From assembly GCA_026122225.1 (NCBI GenBank), contig JANEZZ010002067.1, positions 496,001 to 560,000 of the forward strand: a DNA stretch of 64,000 bases. The letters run 5' to 3'. Below are positions 11,071 through 22,573 of this stretch, one piece after another. Below the pieces are notes generated by a model, which did no database searches, was not told the origin of the DNA, and saw nothing but the letters and a program-made list of their open reading frames with translations. The stretch is from Heloderma charlesbogerti. Taxonomy: Eukaryota; Chordata; Lepidosauria; Squamata; Helodermatidae. The translations under genes were made by a program, and so were the position numbers. Each line of letters starts with the position of its first letter. Positions within the stretch are counted from its first letter, which is position 1.

Positions 11071-11608
11071 AATAAAACCACCTGAGATCCCTTGATGATT
11101 TCTCCTTAAATGTATGTTCTCTTTGCTTTTCCACTTGCCTTAAGAAACAACAACACTATGTCAAGACAGTTTTATTGCATTCAGTGTGACATAGAAGTGC
11201 CAGGAGCACAGCTGCATTTCATTTTATTGTGTCATGCATCTTGACAACCAGGAGAGGAGGAGAGCACTCTCACACAGGGCAGGCCCAAGACTTTTTGTTT
11301 CCTGAGGTGAAGGACAAGATGGCAGCCCTTCCTCATCCCATATAAAGAAGTCAGCTGGACTGGCAGTTGAAATTGACTCCAACAGTTGTGAAAGGATAGT
11401 CCTCCACCACCCCTGAGGCAGCAGGCTAGTTTAGGAAGCTGAGGAACATATATAGCTATGTTCTTCAACAGAAGGGAACAGCTGGGGAATTCAGGAGGAG
11501 CAGCCAGGAGGCTGCCACTGCTTCCCCCCCCCCACATACACACACACACTACCCCAATATCTGCCACCTGAGGCAATCTGCCTAATGCCTAATGGTAGGG
11601 CCAGCTCT
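11071..11608. other. Unassigned sequence
   Basis: No gene or recognisable repeat family. Confidence 0.4.
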
Positions 11609-11632
11609 GCACACACACACACACACACACAC
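11609..11632. repeat. (AC)n microsatellite
   Basis: An uninterrupted run of about 11 AC units. Confidence 0.85.
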
Positions 11633-11676
11633 TTGTATTCTCTTGATGTTGTTCCTATTTTAGAAAACTTCCCTGG

Positions 11677-11855
11677 GACTGGTAATGGTAATGCCTAGTA
11701 ATGCCTGGGACTGGTAATGGTAATGCCTGGTAATGGTAATGATAATGGTAATGGCAATGGTAATGGCAATTACCTGGTAATGGTAATGGCAATGCCTGGT
11801 AATGCCTGAGACTGGTAATGGTAATGACTGGTAATGTCTAATGGTAGGGACATCT
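11677..11855. repeat. TGGTAA minisatellite with higher-order unit
   Basis: About 180 bp of TGGTAA/TGGCAA hexamers interspersed with GCCTGGTAATGCCTG blocks. The block GGGACTGGTAATGGTAATG recurs, so hexamer runs are themselves arranged in a longer repeat. Confidence 0.85.
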
Positions 11856-11950
11856 CTACACATGCTGATGGCCAGGGGGTAGTATTACAGCTACCAACTC
11901 AGCAGACATCATGTGATACAATGGGCCAATAGGATTCTTCCTGCTCTAGT

Positions 11951-12446
11951 TAGGGATGGACAGGAGCCCTCCTGCCCCCGTCTGGGCACCTGCCAAGCCC
12001 ATGGGTCTGGGCACCCACCAAGCCCCTGCCCCTGCTCATGTGCCCCCAGACCCATGCCTGACCCCCCCACACACACTTGTGGAGCTGCCCACACTCACTC
12101 CAGGTCCATCCGGTGATCTCTGCACCTGCCATTTTGTGAAAAAATAGCAGGCGCAGGTATGTGCACATTTGTTCTTCCGCAAAATGGCTCTGTGAATGGC
12201 CAATATACACGTGGTTACAGGCATTAGTGGGCCATTGATGCCTTTAACCTTGCATATATTCTGCACCATTTTGCAGAAGAACAAATGTGAGTATATCTGC
12301 GCCCGCCATTTTTCCCCGCAAAATGGCAGGCACAGAGATAGCGGGATGGACCCAGGGCAAGCGTGGGTGTGTGGCTCAGGGCAGCAGGCGGTTGGGGGGG
12401 GTGCTGCTGGATTCCCAGACCCAATTGGGCACCCACACCATCACTA
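11951..12446. mobile_element. Short hAT-like element, 7/8 duplication
   Basis: It starts TAGGGATGGACAGG and ends CACCATCACTA. It is flanked by GCTCTAGT (11943-11950) and GCTCTAGC (12447-12454). The core is an inverted repeat: GCACATTTGTTCTTCCGCAA faces GCAGAAGAACAAATGTGAG, with CCATTTTGTGAAAA and CCCGCAAAATGG further out. Confidence 0.8.
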
Positions 12447-13330
12447 GCTCTAGCCATGCTCTTCTGTCTGAACAACTGATTGCACAGGCATAGACTTAGC
12501 TACTCTCTTCCCCTGCTTGAGTGCCTGCTTGCCTCCAGAACATCAGCCTAGATCATTTATTTTAGTACTTACTCATCTGTGTGACTCTAAAGTAAGAGAA
12601 GCATCCCAGTCTAGTTTAACAGGACAAACAACTTCAGGTTCTTATTGATGGGAAGATTACTGAATACGAAGCGTATTCCCCCGCCCCTCGGTAAGAGTCA
12701 AGAACAATGGAGAGCCTAACAACCTGGGTTTTTTAGATGTACTGTGCTGGAGTTTATCCAAGTACTTGCCCTCCCTCAATAACTCACATTTAAGGAACGC
12801 AGGATTTTATTTTACTTTATTTCTCTCCCCCCCACACACACTTCCTTTGTTTCTTTCTTTCATTCATTTGGTGCTATGCTGCAGTAAAAAATTTCCTGCT
12901 GACACAGTAGATTTCTTTGCAGGGTCAGTATGTTAAGATTACAATAATCATTGCTGCTTCACATTATCTTCTATTTCACTTGCCCCTTGAAGCACCCGCA
13001 TCTATTTAAAGAAACACAGGGCAGGATTTCATGTATAAACTTTCCAAGTTATTATTTGTTGATTGCATACAGTGTATATGCAAAAGAAGTGAGTTATGAA
13101 CATTAAATTCCCATCAAGATTCCTCTGTCTACATATTTTGGCACTGAATGCTGAACTGAGTCAAGTTCACCCCATATAAAAGCTACCTAAGTGTTCATTT
13201 TCATGTCTCTTTCTAGCATGAATTAACAAGCCTTTAATATATATTTACTGCCCTGAAATCCCTTAAACCACTAATATCCACCTTCTTTAGAAAACAGACA
13301 TTATTGTCTTTGGCTAGGACGAACATAGGA
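12447..13330. other. Unassigned sequence
   Basis: No gene or named repeat. Pyrimidine-rich tracts at about 12800-12870. Confidence 0.4.
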
Positions 13331-13640
13331 AGCTGCCTTATATTGAGTATCACCATTGCCCTCTCTAGCTCATTACTGTCTACACCAGGCATAGGGAGTG
13401 TCTGGCCCTCCAGATGTTGTTGGACTACAACTCCCATTAGCCCTAGCTAGCAAAGCCAATGGTGAGGAATGATGGGAAGTGAACAACATCAGGAGGGTGC
13501 CATGTTCACCCCCAGGTTCAGCAGGTCTCCAGAGTTTCAGGCAGAGGTCTTTTGCAGCCCTACGTGGAGCTGCCAGGGATTGAAACTGGGACCTTCTCCA
13601 TGCAAAACGGGCGCTCAACCAACTGAACTGTTGCCCTTCC
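13331..13640 (-). mobile_element. tRNA-derived SINE, interrupted by a hAT-like hairpin
   Basis: On the minus strand the head (from about 13640) is tRNA-like, with a box-B-like GGTCCCAGTTTCAATCCC and a preceding CAACTGAGTTGG-type segment. The tail reads toward AGGCAGCTTCCTATGTTC. About 115 bp in the middle (13384-13500) is foreign: GGCCCTCCAGATGTTGTTGG and its diverged complement form a hairpin of the kind at 6400-6580. The SINE is read continuously on either side. Confidence 0.6.
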
Positions 13641-13739
13641 CTGGGAAGAGTGCCTCTTCCTTACACGTTGGTGCCTGTGTGGAGCCCCTCTCATGGGTCA
13701 AATGTTTTAGAGAGGACTGGACTCCTGAGCAGCCCCAAA

Positions 13740-14163
13740 TAGAGATGGTGGAGAAATCCGCCACAGACTGCAATGAGGCTGGATTCTTTAGAATCCGGCC
13801 CCGCAGAGTCCGTGGTGGAATGGACTACTGCCCCCCCCCCAAATCATCCCTGGACAGACCCTACCTGCTGCCTGCCAGTCTGGGTCCGTCCGCTGCTGCC
13901 GTCCATCCGCTGCCCCGGGCTGCAGCCGCAAATGATGTCTGGCATAGGGGACACCAGCCCATTTGTGTCCCTGCTCTTTGCCGTGACAGGCTACATAGTT
14001 ACTTAGCCTATCACTGAAAAGAGCAGGGACGCAAATGGCATTCCCTATACTGGACGGGCCTGGCCAGCGGCAATGTGGACTTGCCACGGAGCAGATCCGG
14101 CCAAGCAGGATTCCGGGGGGAGGGATGGATTGCCTCTTGGTAAGTGTGTTTCGTACACCTCTA
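13740..14163. mobile_element. Short hAT-like element (A-related ends)
   Basis: It starts TAGAGATGGTGGAGAAATCC and ends TTTCGTACACCTCTA, matching the two distinct ends of subfamily A. The centre holds TGACAGGCTACATAGTTACT and a diverged inverted TAGCCTATCACTGAAA, the same kind of palindrome as in A-1. Flanks GCCCCAAA and GCCCCTTC match at 5 of 8. GGTAAGT lies at 14139-14145. Confidence 0.65.
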
Positions 14164-15247
14164 GCCCCTTCTCAGCTAGCAGGAAAATTCCCCCAAAGAG
14201 GGTGCCCAAAGGCCTCTAGAGTGACACAAAGGTACCTCCCATTTTGTGGTGTTAGGTTCATTCTACTTGTTTAGAAGTAGCCTTTGAGAGACCCAGTGGA
14301 GGCTGGTGGCTCCAATTTTGGTGGGGCTGTGTTCCATTATGGGTTTTAGTCAGAACCAGCCAGAACTCTATAGGAGCAATCCAAAGTGCTGAACCCATTT
14401 TGGGGCCTGATGGATCTCCATGACAGATCTGGCTTGGCTTGAATTTGCAAGCCAAGCTGCGTGATAGTTCCCCAAACTCAGGAACCTTACCAGGCGGGAT
14501 GAACAGGGCGGGCAGCGGCAGCAGGAGTCCCCACTGCCCCCCCCACTGCCATGTGCAAAGGGCTCTTTCTCCCATTCCCAACTCCACCACCCACCATCCG
14601 CCACCACCAGCACTGCCACCACCATGCACCAGTGGCTGCTTCTCCCAATCCTGGATCCCGGGAGGGGGAGAAGGAGCTATTTGCGCATAGCCATGGTGCC
14701 ACCATGCACGACTCTCTCCTTCTCCTCCTGAGCCCCAGAGGAGAAGGAGAGACTCACACACAGAGCCCCTGCTGCTGAGCACAAAATGGAGGATGAGGGG
14801 GGAGTGATCCTCCCCTCTCACCTTCCTGCCCCCACCCCCACTTCTGTGCTGCTGCTGTGCAAAGTGGAAAATCCACCAGCTGGCCTGACTTGGCGCAGGG
14901 TGACTCGGGCCAGCTGGAGGATGTTGGACTGGAGTCCGGGTTGTGCATGTGTGTCGAGCCAGCGAAAGCTTGCCAAATTCCACCCCCCCCAATGGATTCC
15001 TCCAACATCCCTGACCCATGCACCTTCTTTAACCTGGGTAGAGGGGATACCACAAGGACTGAGGTTGGAGGGGGGCAAGATGCAGTCTGCATAACATCCC
15101 TACCCCACAGCAAAATGATAATTCAAATATCAAAGTATATTAACCCTCCTACAAAGAGTGAATAGTATTCTAAGATGGATGTTATTCACTGTGATCTAGA
15201 GCATATCTGCACTGCCAGAAGAAGCCATTTCCATCTGGTGTGATGTC
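14164..15247. other. Unclassified GC-rich repeat-like DNA
   Basis: From 14288 the text CAGTGGAGGCTGGTGGCTCC looks like a hAT terminus, and GTAACATCCCTA-like ends occur at about 15012 and 15102. I could not pair any of these ends or find duplications. Long open frames here (for example 14258-15019 on the minus strand) follow from low-complexity GC-rich sequence and have no domain signature. Confidence 0.35.
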
Positions 15248-16068
15248 TAGGGATGGCGGAGAATTTCTCCATGAATCTCGGGGAGGCCGAATGCCAACAC
15301 ATTCGGTCCCCCGAAATTGGCGGTAAAATTGTCCACCCCCCGCCCCCCCGGGATGGGACTTACCTCCCCCGAATGTCCCTCTCGGTGGTGGGTCCCGGCA
15401 GTGGTTCGGCGGGGGCGGGGGCGGCGGCCGGTCTTCCGACCGGCTGCTGCCGCCGCCATTACAAAGTAAATGTAAAAACACACACACACACGTGATAGGC
15501 TACGTAACGATTTACGTAGCCTATCATGGCTAGATTTACAAAGTCAGCCGTGATAGGCTAATCGTTACGTAGCCTATCACGGGTGACTTAAAAAAAAAAA
15601 AAAAAGCGCGTACGCAAATGGCGGCGCCCATGGGCTATTTGCGTTGCCCTTATTTTCGCCGTAGTCTACGTAAATCTTTACGTAGACTACCCGGGCCCAA
15701 ATAAGGAATGCAAATGGCGGCGCCCATGGGTGCCGCCATTTGCGTACGCGCTTTCTTTTTTTTCAAAGTCAGCCGTGATAGGCTACGTAACGATTTACGT
15801 AGTCTATCACAGCTGACTTTGGAAATCTAGCCATGATAGGCTACGTAAATCGTTACGTAGCCTATCACGTGTGTGTGTGTGGGTTTTTTACATTTACTTT
15901 TTTATTTCATGGCCGGGGAGACGGGGCGCTTCTCCCCGGCCTGAATTTTGGCCGTGCGAGGCAGGGCGCCTCCCCCTCCGGCCTGAACTTCGGGGGGAGA
16001 ACCAAAGTGCCTCCCCCCCACCGCGAAGCAAGCTGCGGGACCAGGTAAGGGACTTTCGCCCATCCTTA
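15248..16068 (+). mobile_element. A-1: hAT-like element, perfect 8-bp duplication
   Basis: The 821-bp element starts TAGGGATGGCGGAGAATTTC and ends TTTCGCCCATCCTTA, with perfect GTGATGTC copies at 15240-15247 and 16069-16076. Its two ends differ beyond the first 8-9 bases, as is usual for hAT elements. Outer parts are GC-rich, with GGCGGGGGCGGGG runs and CpGs. The interior (15471-15896) is one long inverted repeat. It has no transposase-like ORF, so it must be mobilised in trans if at all. Outward-facing donor-like motifs are at 16044-16049 (plus) and near 15359 (minus). Confidence 0.9.
15471..15896. repeat. Hierarchical palindrome in A-1
   Basis: The arm 15471-15637 is nearly the reverse complement of 15735-15896. 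Each arm contains two approximately 35-bp palindromes of the form GTGATAGGCTACGTAA..TTACGTAGCCTATCAC, then an A-rich or T-rich run, then GCGCGTACGCAAATGGCGGC. The centre (15662-15691) is another palindrome, GTAGTCTACGTAA facing TTACGTAGACTAC. Even the outer (CA)n and (TG)n runs pair with each other. Confidence 0.9.
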
Positions 16069-16076
16069 GTGATGTC

Positions 16077-17340
16077 ACCCTTTTTCAGCTGTTGTGCAGT
16101 GATCTTCAGCCATCCTCTGATGACAGCACACGCCTGCATTCCAGAAAAAATACACAATAGGGAAAGGATTGAGGGGAATGTTGTTTGGTCTTCATTTTTA
16201 AGCAAACAGACCTAATTCACACTTCCCTGACTAATATTTCGATCAGAACACAGTTATCCTTCAGACTGCACAGTTCTCCGAAATGAATGCACACTCCGAA
16301 TTTTGTAATGCAGTTCTCAGCTCAAAATTAGGGGAAATTGTGTACAAAAACGCATATATTAGCAGCAGACATTGTGTACAAAATCTTAGGGGAAATTGTG
16401 TATGAAAAAAAATGTGCATGTGTCTGTCTGTGTGTTTTAAATTGCAGACTGATGTGGAAATTGGACAGAATGGACATATGACTAAATACATGCAAAAATA
16501 ACACCGACCAGAAATCATTTGATTCATCGCTCCCTAGTATACATACTTTGATATTTTCTAGATTCATTTTAAAAATAGTAAATGTCAGATAGTATTGTTA
16601 AGTACTTACTTAAAAAACCTGCAGAGAAATCTGTTCCTAATTCTGTTCATGAGACCCAGACTGGATATGTCAGAAAATTCGTCCAGAACTGCCGTAGCCT
16701 GCCTATTCATATCTAATGTTTGCATGGAAGCTTGAGAAGCTATTGCCTTTGCATATTGGGTTGGATATAGATGGAACAGGAAGGCTCCTTCTCTTTGGTA
16801 TAAGGGACTGAGATCTAGTGGAGGCCTTTGCTGGAGGAAGAGGGAGGAGGTGGTTTTTCCCAGCACCACCTGCCACACTATTCTGGTAGGCCCTCCCCAC
16901 AACCATCAAGAGCAGCCTATCAGAGGGCACAGGGAGCCTCAGGTGAAGGAGAAATCAGCAAAAAAACAACAACACTTCTCTTCCTCTAGTGTAGAAGACC
17001 CATGCCAAAGTCTTAAGGTTGCACTGCACTATAGGCTTTGTAGTGGCTCAATATGGCTTGCCTTAAAACAGAATGTTAAATAAATTATAATGAGAACACA
17101 GAATGAGAACTGCAGTAGCATGACAAAGTACACAAGAATATCACAAATGAATGTGCACAGTGTCTCAGAGGAAAGCTCTGCAGATTGCTGGAAGAGTCCC
17201 AGGATTTTTGCAATCTAAATTCCAGCATTTTCACACTCCAGCAATAATGACAATATTATGGATTTGTACCATTTTGGTAACATATTCTTGTTCCAGTTAC
17301 TCTCTGGCAATGATACTTTGAGAGTATTGCAGTAGAGTAG
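16077..17340. other. Mostly unassigned; possible old hAT-like element at 16226-16545
   Basis: The part 16226-16545 has TGCACACTCCGAATTTTGTA and GGGGAAATTGTGTA repeated twice (16330 and 16389), resembling the AT-rich cores of 7000-7300 and 48200-48550. Ends are not resolved. The remainder shows nothing recognisable. Confidence 0.3.
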
Positions 17341-17410
17341 TTCTCTCTCTCACACACACAGACACACCACATACACATGCACACTCTCTCTCTCGCATGC
17401 ACACGCATTT
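17341..17410. repeat. CT/CA-rich microsatellite
   Basis: Interleaved CTCTCT, CACACA and CATGCACAC runs. Confidence 0.7.
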
Positions 17411-18610
17411 CCAGTTTCTAATCCCGGAGTTCTGACCATGGCCATAGTACAATATATATAACTTTTGTGATCGGAGTGCTTATAGACACATGCGTGGTTT
17501 AGAATCCTGCTCCAGGAGTCTGGATAACATGTTTTGTGTCCATTATAATGTGATAGAAGAATCTGGAGTACTATCAGCCCAGGTATGGTTCTGGCTAGGC
17601 AGTTATGAAAAATTCTGGGATGGCCTATCTTTCTAGGCCTGTCGTTCCAGGTTGTACTTGACCAATGTCAATAATATTCCTCTGATTGCAATGATTCTGG
17701 GTTGATGATACACACTACAGATTAGGTGATGCCATGTGAAGTAGAAGGCAGGGTTTCAAAAACAAGGAACAAATAAAGAACACATATCAGCATTTCCAAC
17801 ATCCCTCAGGAGTGGGGGCATGCGAAGATAACAATGGTAACATTTGTGACCTCATTGGCATGCATGCATCCAAGATTCTTCCCGTTTGCTTATTCTACCC
17901 CTCTCCCAAATTCCAAAAATGTGCTTTCTGAATTATAAAAACATATGCTTGAGTTGTATTTTTTGTTCTTGCTGCCTTGTTATTTCTGCTTCTTTTTTTG
18001 GCCACCACGTCTTGAAGAATGACCAGAATGAGAGACTAGATAACGACAGTAATGTAAAAGAAAATGACATTTTAACTTATTGATGGAACCTGAAAGCGGA
18101 AGTGGAACTACATATTAAAAGAAACGCAGGGCTATCACAAAAACATTGTGCTTTCTCTCTCTGTAATGTGATGTACAACATACTCCATAATGTCACAGTG
18201 TACAGAATACCCCATGCACTTCTCCACCCCTGTTCCACATCATTGGCTGCTGCTGGGATTGGGAAACACAGAGTAAAGGTGTCAGGACATGGGTAATTTG
18301 TACAGCATGTTACTGAAGGGAGGGAGTGAATATTCCATGTGACCACCATTTGGGGCCTGTCCTCAGTAGTTGAAAGTTAAACTGCAACTGTATTGATGGC
18401 AGAAGTCCAGAGTGTCCTACTCTTGTTCAGTTCAGAAGAATTGCCGGGGTTCTCCCCTCTTATCAACAAACAGTGTGATTGTCTGCTTCCTTGCTTGCTT
18501 GGCCAACATCCGCTTTATGAATCAGCTAGATTTTTCCTTAATAGGTCCTCCGTGCTGGAAATGAAGGTTCTGCTCCATTCAGAACCCTTTTTTTTCCTGG
18601 CATGTAATTA
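17411..18610. other. Unassigned sequence
   Basis: No gene or repeat family recognised over about 1.2 kb. It may be unique intergenic or intronic DNA. Confidence 0.4.
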
Positions 18611-18793
18611 ATTTCAATTAATCATATGCTGCTCCATCTTACTGCTCCTTGTATTGTTTTGTATCATTATTGTAACTGGAATTGTTTGGAATACTGTATT
18701 TCAAATGTGATTCTTAATATCTATATGTGAACCGCTTAGGCATTTTATTATATTAAGCAGTAGAGAAGTATGACTACTAAATAAATAATAATT
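18611..18793 (+). mobile_element. L2-like 3' tail
   Basis: TTGTATTGTTTTGTATCATT, ATGTGAACCGCTTAGG and TACTAAATAAATAATAAT are the order of words expected for an L2-group 3' UTR end. Confidence 0.45.
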
Positions 18794-18869
18794 CAGGCCT
18801 GCCATCAGCACCCAAGATGGTCCAGCAAAGGTCTGGGCCCACCACAGATGTCATTGGCCTCCTTTCTTA

Positions 18870-18872
18870 TTT

Positions 18873-18908
<36 letters not shown>

Positions 18909-18909
18909 T
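18870..18909. repeat. (TTTC)n microsatellite
   Basis: About ten TTTC units without interruption. Confidence 0.9.
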
Positions 18910-19481
18910 TATGGGCCAGCATTATAACATGAAGTGCTGGGCCAAACGGTCACAGCCACTGCTATCTTCCTTTTATCCCCAAATCCTCTGGAGCCCACCC
19001 TTGATATATACATTGGAGGCACAGCCCACAGACACTGAAGATAAGGAAGATGAAGGCATTTTTAAAATTTCATTTTGTCTGCGTTTCATAGATTGTCAGG
19101 TGCCTTTCATTCCATCATCTGCTCACTGGCAGAATTGGATTTTTTCCAATTTCTCAAATTTGTGCCAATTCACTTGTGAAAATCCCCACCACCACCACCC
19201 ATGTGCAAATCCGCCCAACATGTGCACTTTCATGCTTTAGCCTATGGGGCTACTGCACATTTTTGGCCAGTGTTTTTTTAATTTATTTTATGTATTTTTC
19301 TATGACTACATTTGCATAAAATTCCAGAAAGTTAAAAAAACAAAAACAAAACACCTGTCCACAAGTCTGCAGGATCCATGCGACTTGGTAAAAGCCAGTT
19401 AGTCTGCTGAGGAATCTGTGGGTTGGATTTATAGAAAGCTGAACTCATTTGATTCTGTTGCAGATTTCTTCAACATCCCTA
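18910..19481. other. Unassigned; right end of a hAT-like element at 19481
   Basis: GCAGATTTCTTCAACATCCCTA (read in two parts) ending at 19481 is the inverted terminus of the 48599 type. The partner end and duplication could not be found, so the left limit is unknown (perhaps near 19100). Confidence 0.35.
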
Positions 19482-19494
19482 ACCCTGGTGATTT

Positions 19495-19620
19495 TAATGA
19501 GATGTTATTGTTTTTTCGCTCTTATTGTTTTATCATGTTTTATCTTGTGAACTTCTGGGGGGGGATTATTTTAAAATGAAAAGTGGTACAGAAATCTTCT
19601 GAAATAACTAAGTACATAAA
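19495..19620 (+). mobile_element. L2-like 3' tail
   Basis: TTGTTTTATCATGTTTTATC, CTTGTGAACTTC and AAAGTGGTACAGAAATCTTC resemble the 46700-46840 tail, which ends in a microsatellite. Confidence 0.4.
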
Positions 19621-20685
19621 AGTGCCAGCCCTGGCTGCATTGATTAACTCAATACCCAGCTATGTTTGTGAATACTGAAAACAAATACCACATTAGGAGA
19701 ATGTAAATTTGACCTTTCCCAGCAAGCCATTTAAAGTTCTGTTCCTTGAGATCCCACACACACACACACGCACGCACACTCATGACAGCTTTACTTTATA
19801 CATGAGCATGAGGTCAGTAGTTGCTGTGTATGAATGTAAAGTACGTACATAAATGTTTTACAGAGTTAGTGTCCAAATTCTGAGCAGACACATGTCCCAG
19901 TTTTAAATTCATAAGGTGCCATCTACATTTTAATGAAGTCAGTGGCAAATTGCCTATTAAATTGTAGCAGTTGTGGATTGCACCCATAATATACAATGCC
20001 CCAAATGCTTTGCTTGCTATAAAGTTGTTTCTTCCTCAACCTAAGCATTTTCTTATTTTCCATATCTTAGAGCATATACATCAGCAATGATTCCTGCATT
20101 GCTTTGAAAAATATGGCATGAAAAAGCTCTGATTTATTAAACCATTCCCTGAAGGCTCACATAGACTATGGAACAGTTTCCAATATTAGGTTATAGTGGA
20201 GTTTTGCCCAGTGTGGAGGCTATAAAGCTATTTGAGGATGTGCTTAGCTGGCTAGAGTCACTTTTTCCTTTTAGATCACAGTGAAATACTAATTTCAGGC
20301 AGTGCCAGAAGCACTCTTCTCCTTTTGGGTACCAACTATTACAATATTATTTGTCTGAATGTTGCTGTGGTTTTATATTAAGGACTGTATTTACCAAGAA
20401 TTTGCCACTGAAACTGTATATCAAACTGGAAAGGGGCAGCAAAGAAATTTAACTGCTCTGAGTTCTGGAAATAATTTTTAAAAATCATATATTTGCATTG
20501 TTCAGAGTTGCTCATTTGCATTCTTCACAATTTACACAGAATGAGAATACGCTAAACCATATTAGTGCAATACCTTTATTAAGACAACCAAAAGATCACA
20601 GCAAAATGTAAGCTTTTGAGATCTTCAGATCTCTTCAGCAGGCAGAGATTTGATGTTGAACTGATTTGATGTTGAAATCCTTGAC
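19621..20685. other. Unassigned sequence
   Basis: No gene or repeat family is seen, apart from a short CA/CG dinucleotide run at 19752-19779. Confidence 0.4.
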
Positions 20686-21643
20686 CTGGTTCACATGACA
20701 TGACAACCCATGGTGGTTATGGGCCATGCTTGTATTAGTGTGGCTTGTCTTATCATGCAAACAGCAAACCCAACGCGATGGCTTGAACATAGTTTGTTAA
20801 CCATGCACAAGCCACCCTGAGAACTCATGGCTTGTTGTTGGGTTGTTCACGGTGTCTTGTTTTCAGAGTGGCTTCTTGTGATGTGTGAATCTCACAGAGT
20901 AGCTATGCATGGCTTGTCAGAAAGGGCTACAGAATTTCCTGGCAAGCGTGGTGAAAAACCCAGTAGCTTCTTGTGATCTCACTAGTGCCACTTGCTGCCT
21001 CCATCCTTCCTACACCCATCTGCCCCTCTTCCAATACATCGATAAGAAATAACTTTTTTTTCACCTTTGGGGAGATTTGCGCATATTTAACATTATTTAT
21101 TTCACATTTGGGGAAGCGTGTGCAAATGTGATGTTATTTTTTTCTCCTTTGGGGAGATTTGCACAACTATAACTTCATCTTTTCAGGGAGATTTGCAGAA
21201 ATTAATTTCATTTTTTTCACCTTTGAGATTTGCACAAATTTGCTAAAGCACAATAGTTGCTGCAAATTTGTGCAAATCTTCCTGAAAGTTAAAAAAAAGT
21301 TAAATTTGCACAATTCTCCCCAAAGGTGGAAAAAATAAAGTTAAATATGTGCAAATCTCCCTGCAGGTGAAAACAAAACCTACCCCCCCAATTCTTAGAA
21401 AAACAACTTCTACACATGAGTACATTTGCACTCATTAGTGGAGGAGCAGAGCAAGCAACTGAGGTTGTGCCACAAAGGCCCATGGGATTTGTGCCAGGAG
21501 CGGGCAGGAGGACTAAGGGGGAAACAAGCCATGGCAAGCTGCAGAGTGCCTGATCAGCTACCGGGAGTAATGTGGGTTAGCAATTGAACAACCAACCCAC
21601 GGTGGCTTATTTTTAATGTGGCTTATTGTGACATGTGAACTGG
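20686..21643. mobile_element. Foldback element with repeated internal units
   Basis: The ends CTGGTTCACATGACATGACA and TGACATGTGAACTGG are inverted copies. The interior has several approximately 45-bp units containing CCTTTGGGGAGATTTGC, forward at about 21060-21240 and inverted at about 21255-21370, so the middle folds around 21250. GGCTTGTTGTTGGGTTG and CATGGCTTG words repeat in the outer parts. Flanks TCCTTGAC and CACGTGGT do not match, so it is old or mis-delimited. No ORF. Confidence 0.6.
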
Positions 21644-22573
21644 CACGTGGTGTCTCAATGATCACAATCTTGAGATGGAATGAGGGAGGAATACCTATTG
21701 TCACAGACAGGCCTTAAGGTGTCCATTCTTGAACAAAGGCTCTTCAGAAACAGGTTCAAACACAAAATAGCTGAACTACAATTCATCAAGAGGTTCAATC
21801 CTATCTCCTGTGGCTTAAATAAGGACAAAGGTGTGTGTGTTTTTAAAAACACACATACATGTGTTCATCACCTCAGCATTGCAAGATATCTGTGTGGTTC
21901 CCCAACAATTGTTTTGTGAATGACCACTGCTATTTTGATTGGACTGATCCCATATCCATTGTTCCTGCATTATGCCTTCCCAAACACACATGAGTAACTG
22001 TTCGTAAACCAAAAGCATTTGTTTTGTTCATGCTGCAGATTATTATACCTGTCTCTCTGTGAATGGAGATTACATCACAATCTGCTTCCCCCATCCCCTT
22101 TACTGGGCATATTTTCATTGCTATAGAAACAGCATATAACAAGATATTGATAGGGGTGGGGCTCTGAGTAATTAGTTGTTGTTTTTGCATGCTTGCTTAC
22201 AGCAATATAATTTCAACCACATTTTAATTTAGTACCAGGGAAATATTTCTTGGCCACTTGGTGTAAATGTAATGGAAGGTCACTGCCTTAGAGATCAGAA
22301 CACATCCTATAGTTAGCAGGCAATTGTTGCTGTTTTAGTTTATTAACAGGTACTTTCTTTTAAGCAATATTCTCAAAATCATTACTTAATATACACTATT
22401 ATATGCTACACTCTGCTTTTAAAAATAAAATGGCATCTTTGCTTTAAATATGGGACAAAGATATTTAGCATCCCAGGGATTTAAAGATGGGATTTTTATA
22501 CTTACCCTAATGAATGAGGGCCAAATTACCAAATGAGGGTCATTACCATGTGGGAAAACACGGAGGTTAAATC
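21644..22573. other. Unassigned sequence
   Basis: No gene or named repeat over about 930 bases. A palindromic GTGTGTTTTTAAAAACACAC lies at about 21834. Confidence 0.4.

Noticed and set aside
13560..13640. True tRNA gene
   Set aside because: The tRNA-like part does not form a complete cloverleaf and continues into a SINE body.
14258..15019. 253-codon open frame on the minus strand
   Set aside because: GC-rich, Trp/Gly/Pro-rich low-complexity translation, no domain, overlapping frames open on both strands; a by-product of base composition.
14288..15102. A further hAT-like element from CAGTGGAGG to CATCCCTA
   Set aside because: The two ends belong to different terminus types and no 8-bp duplication is found.
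15490..15870. CRISPR-like array of repeated GATAGGCTACGTAA units
   Set aside because: Units alternate in orientation, spacers are not unique and regular, and the whole lies inside a hAT-like element with target duplication in a vertebrate-type genome.
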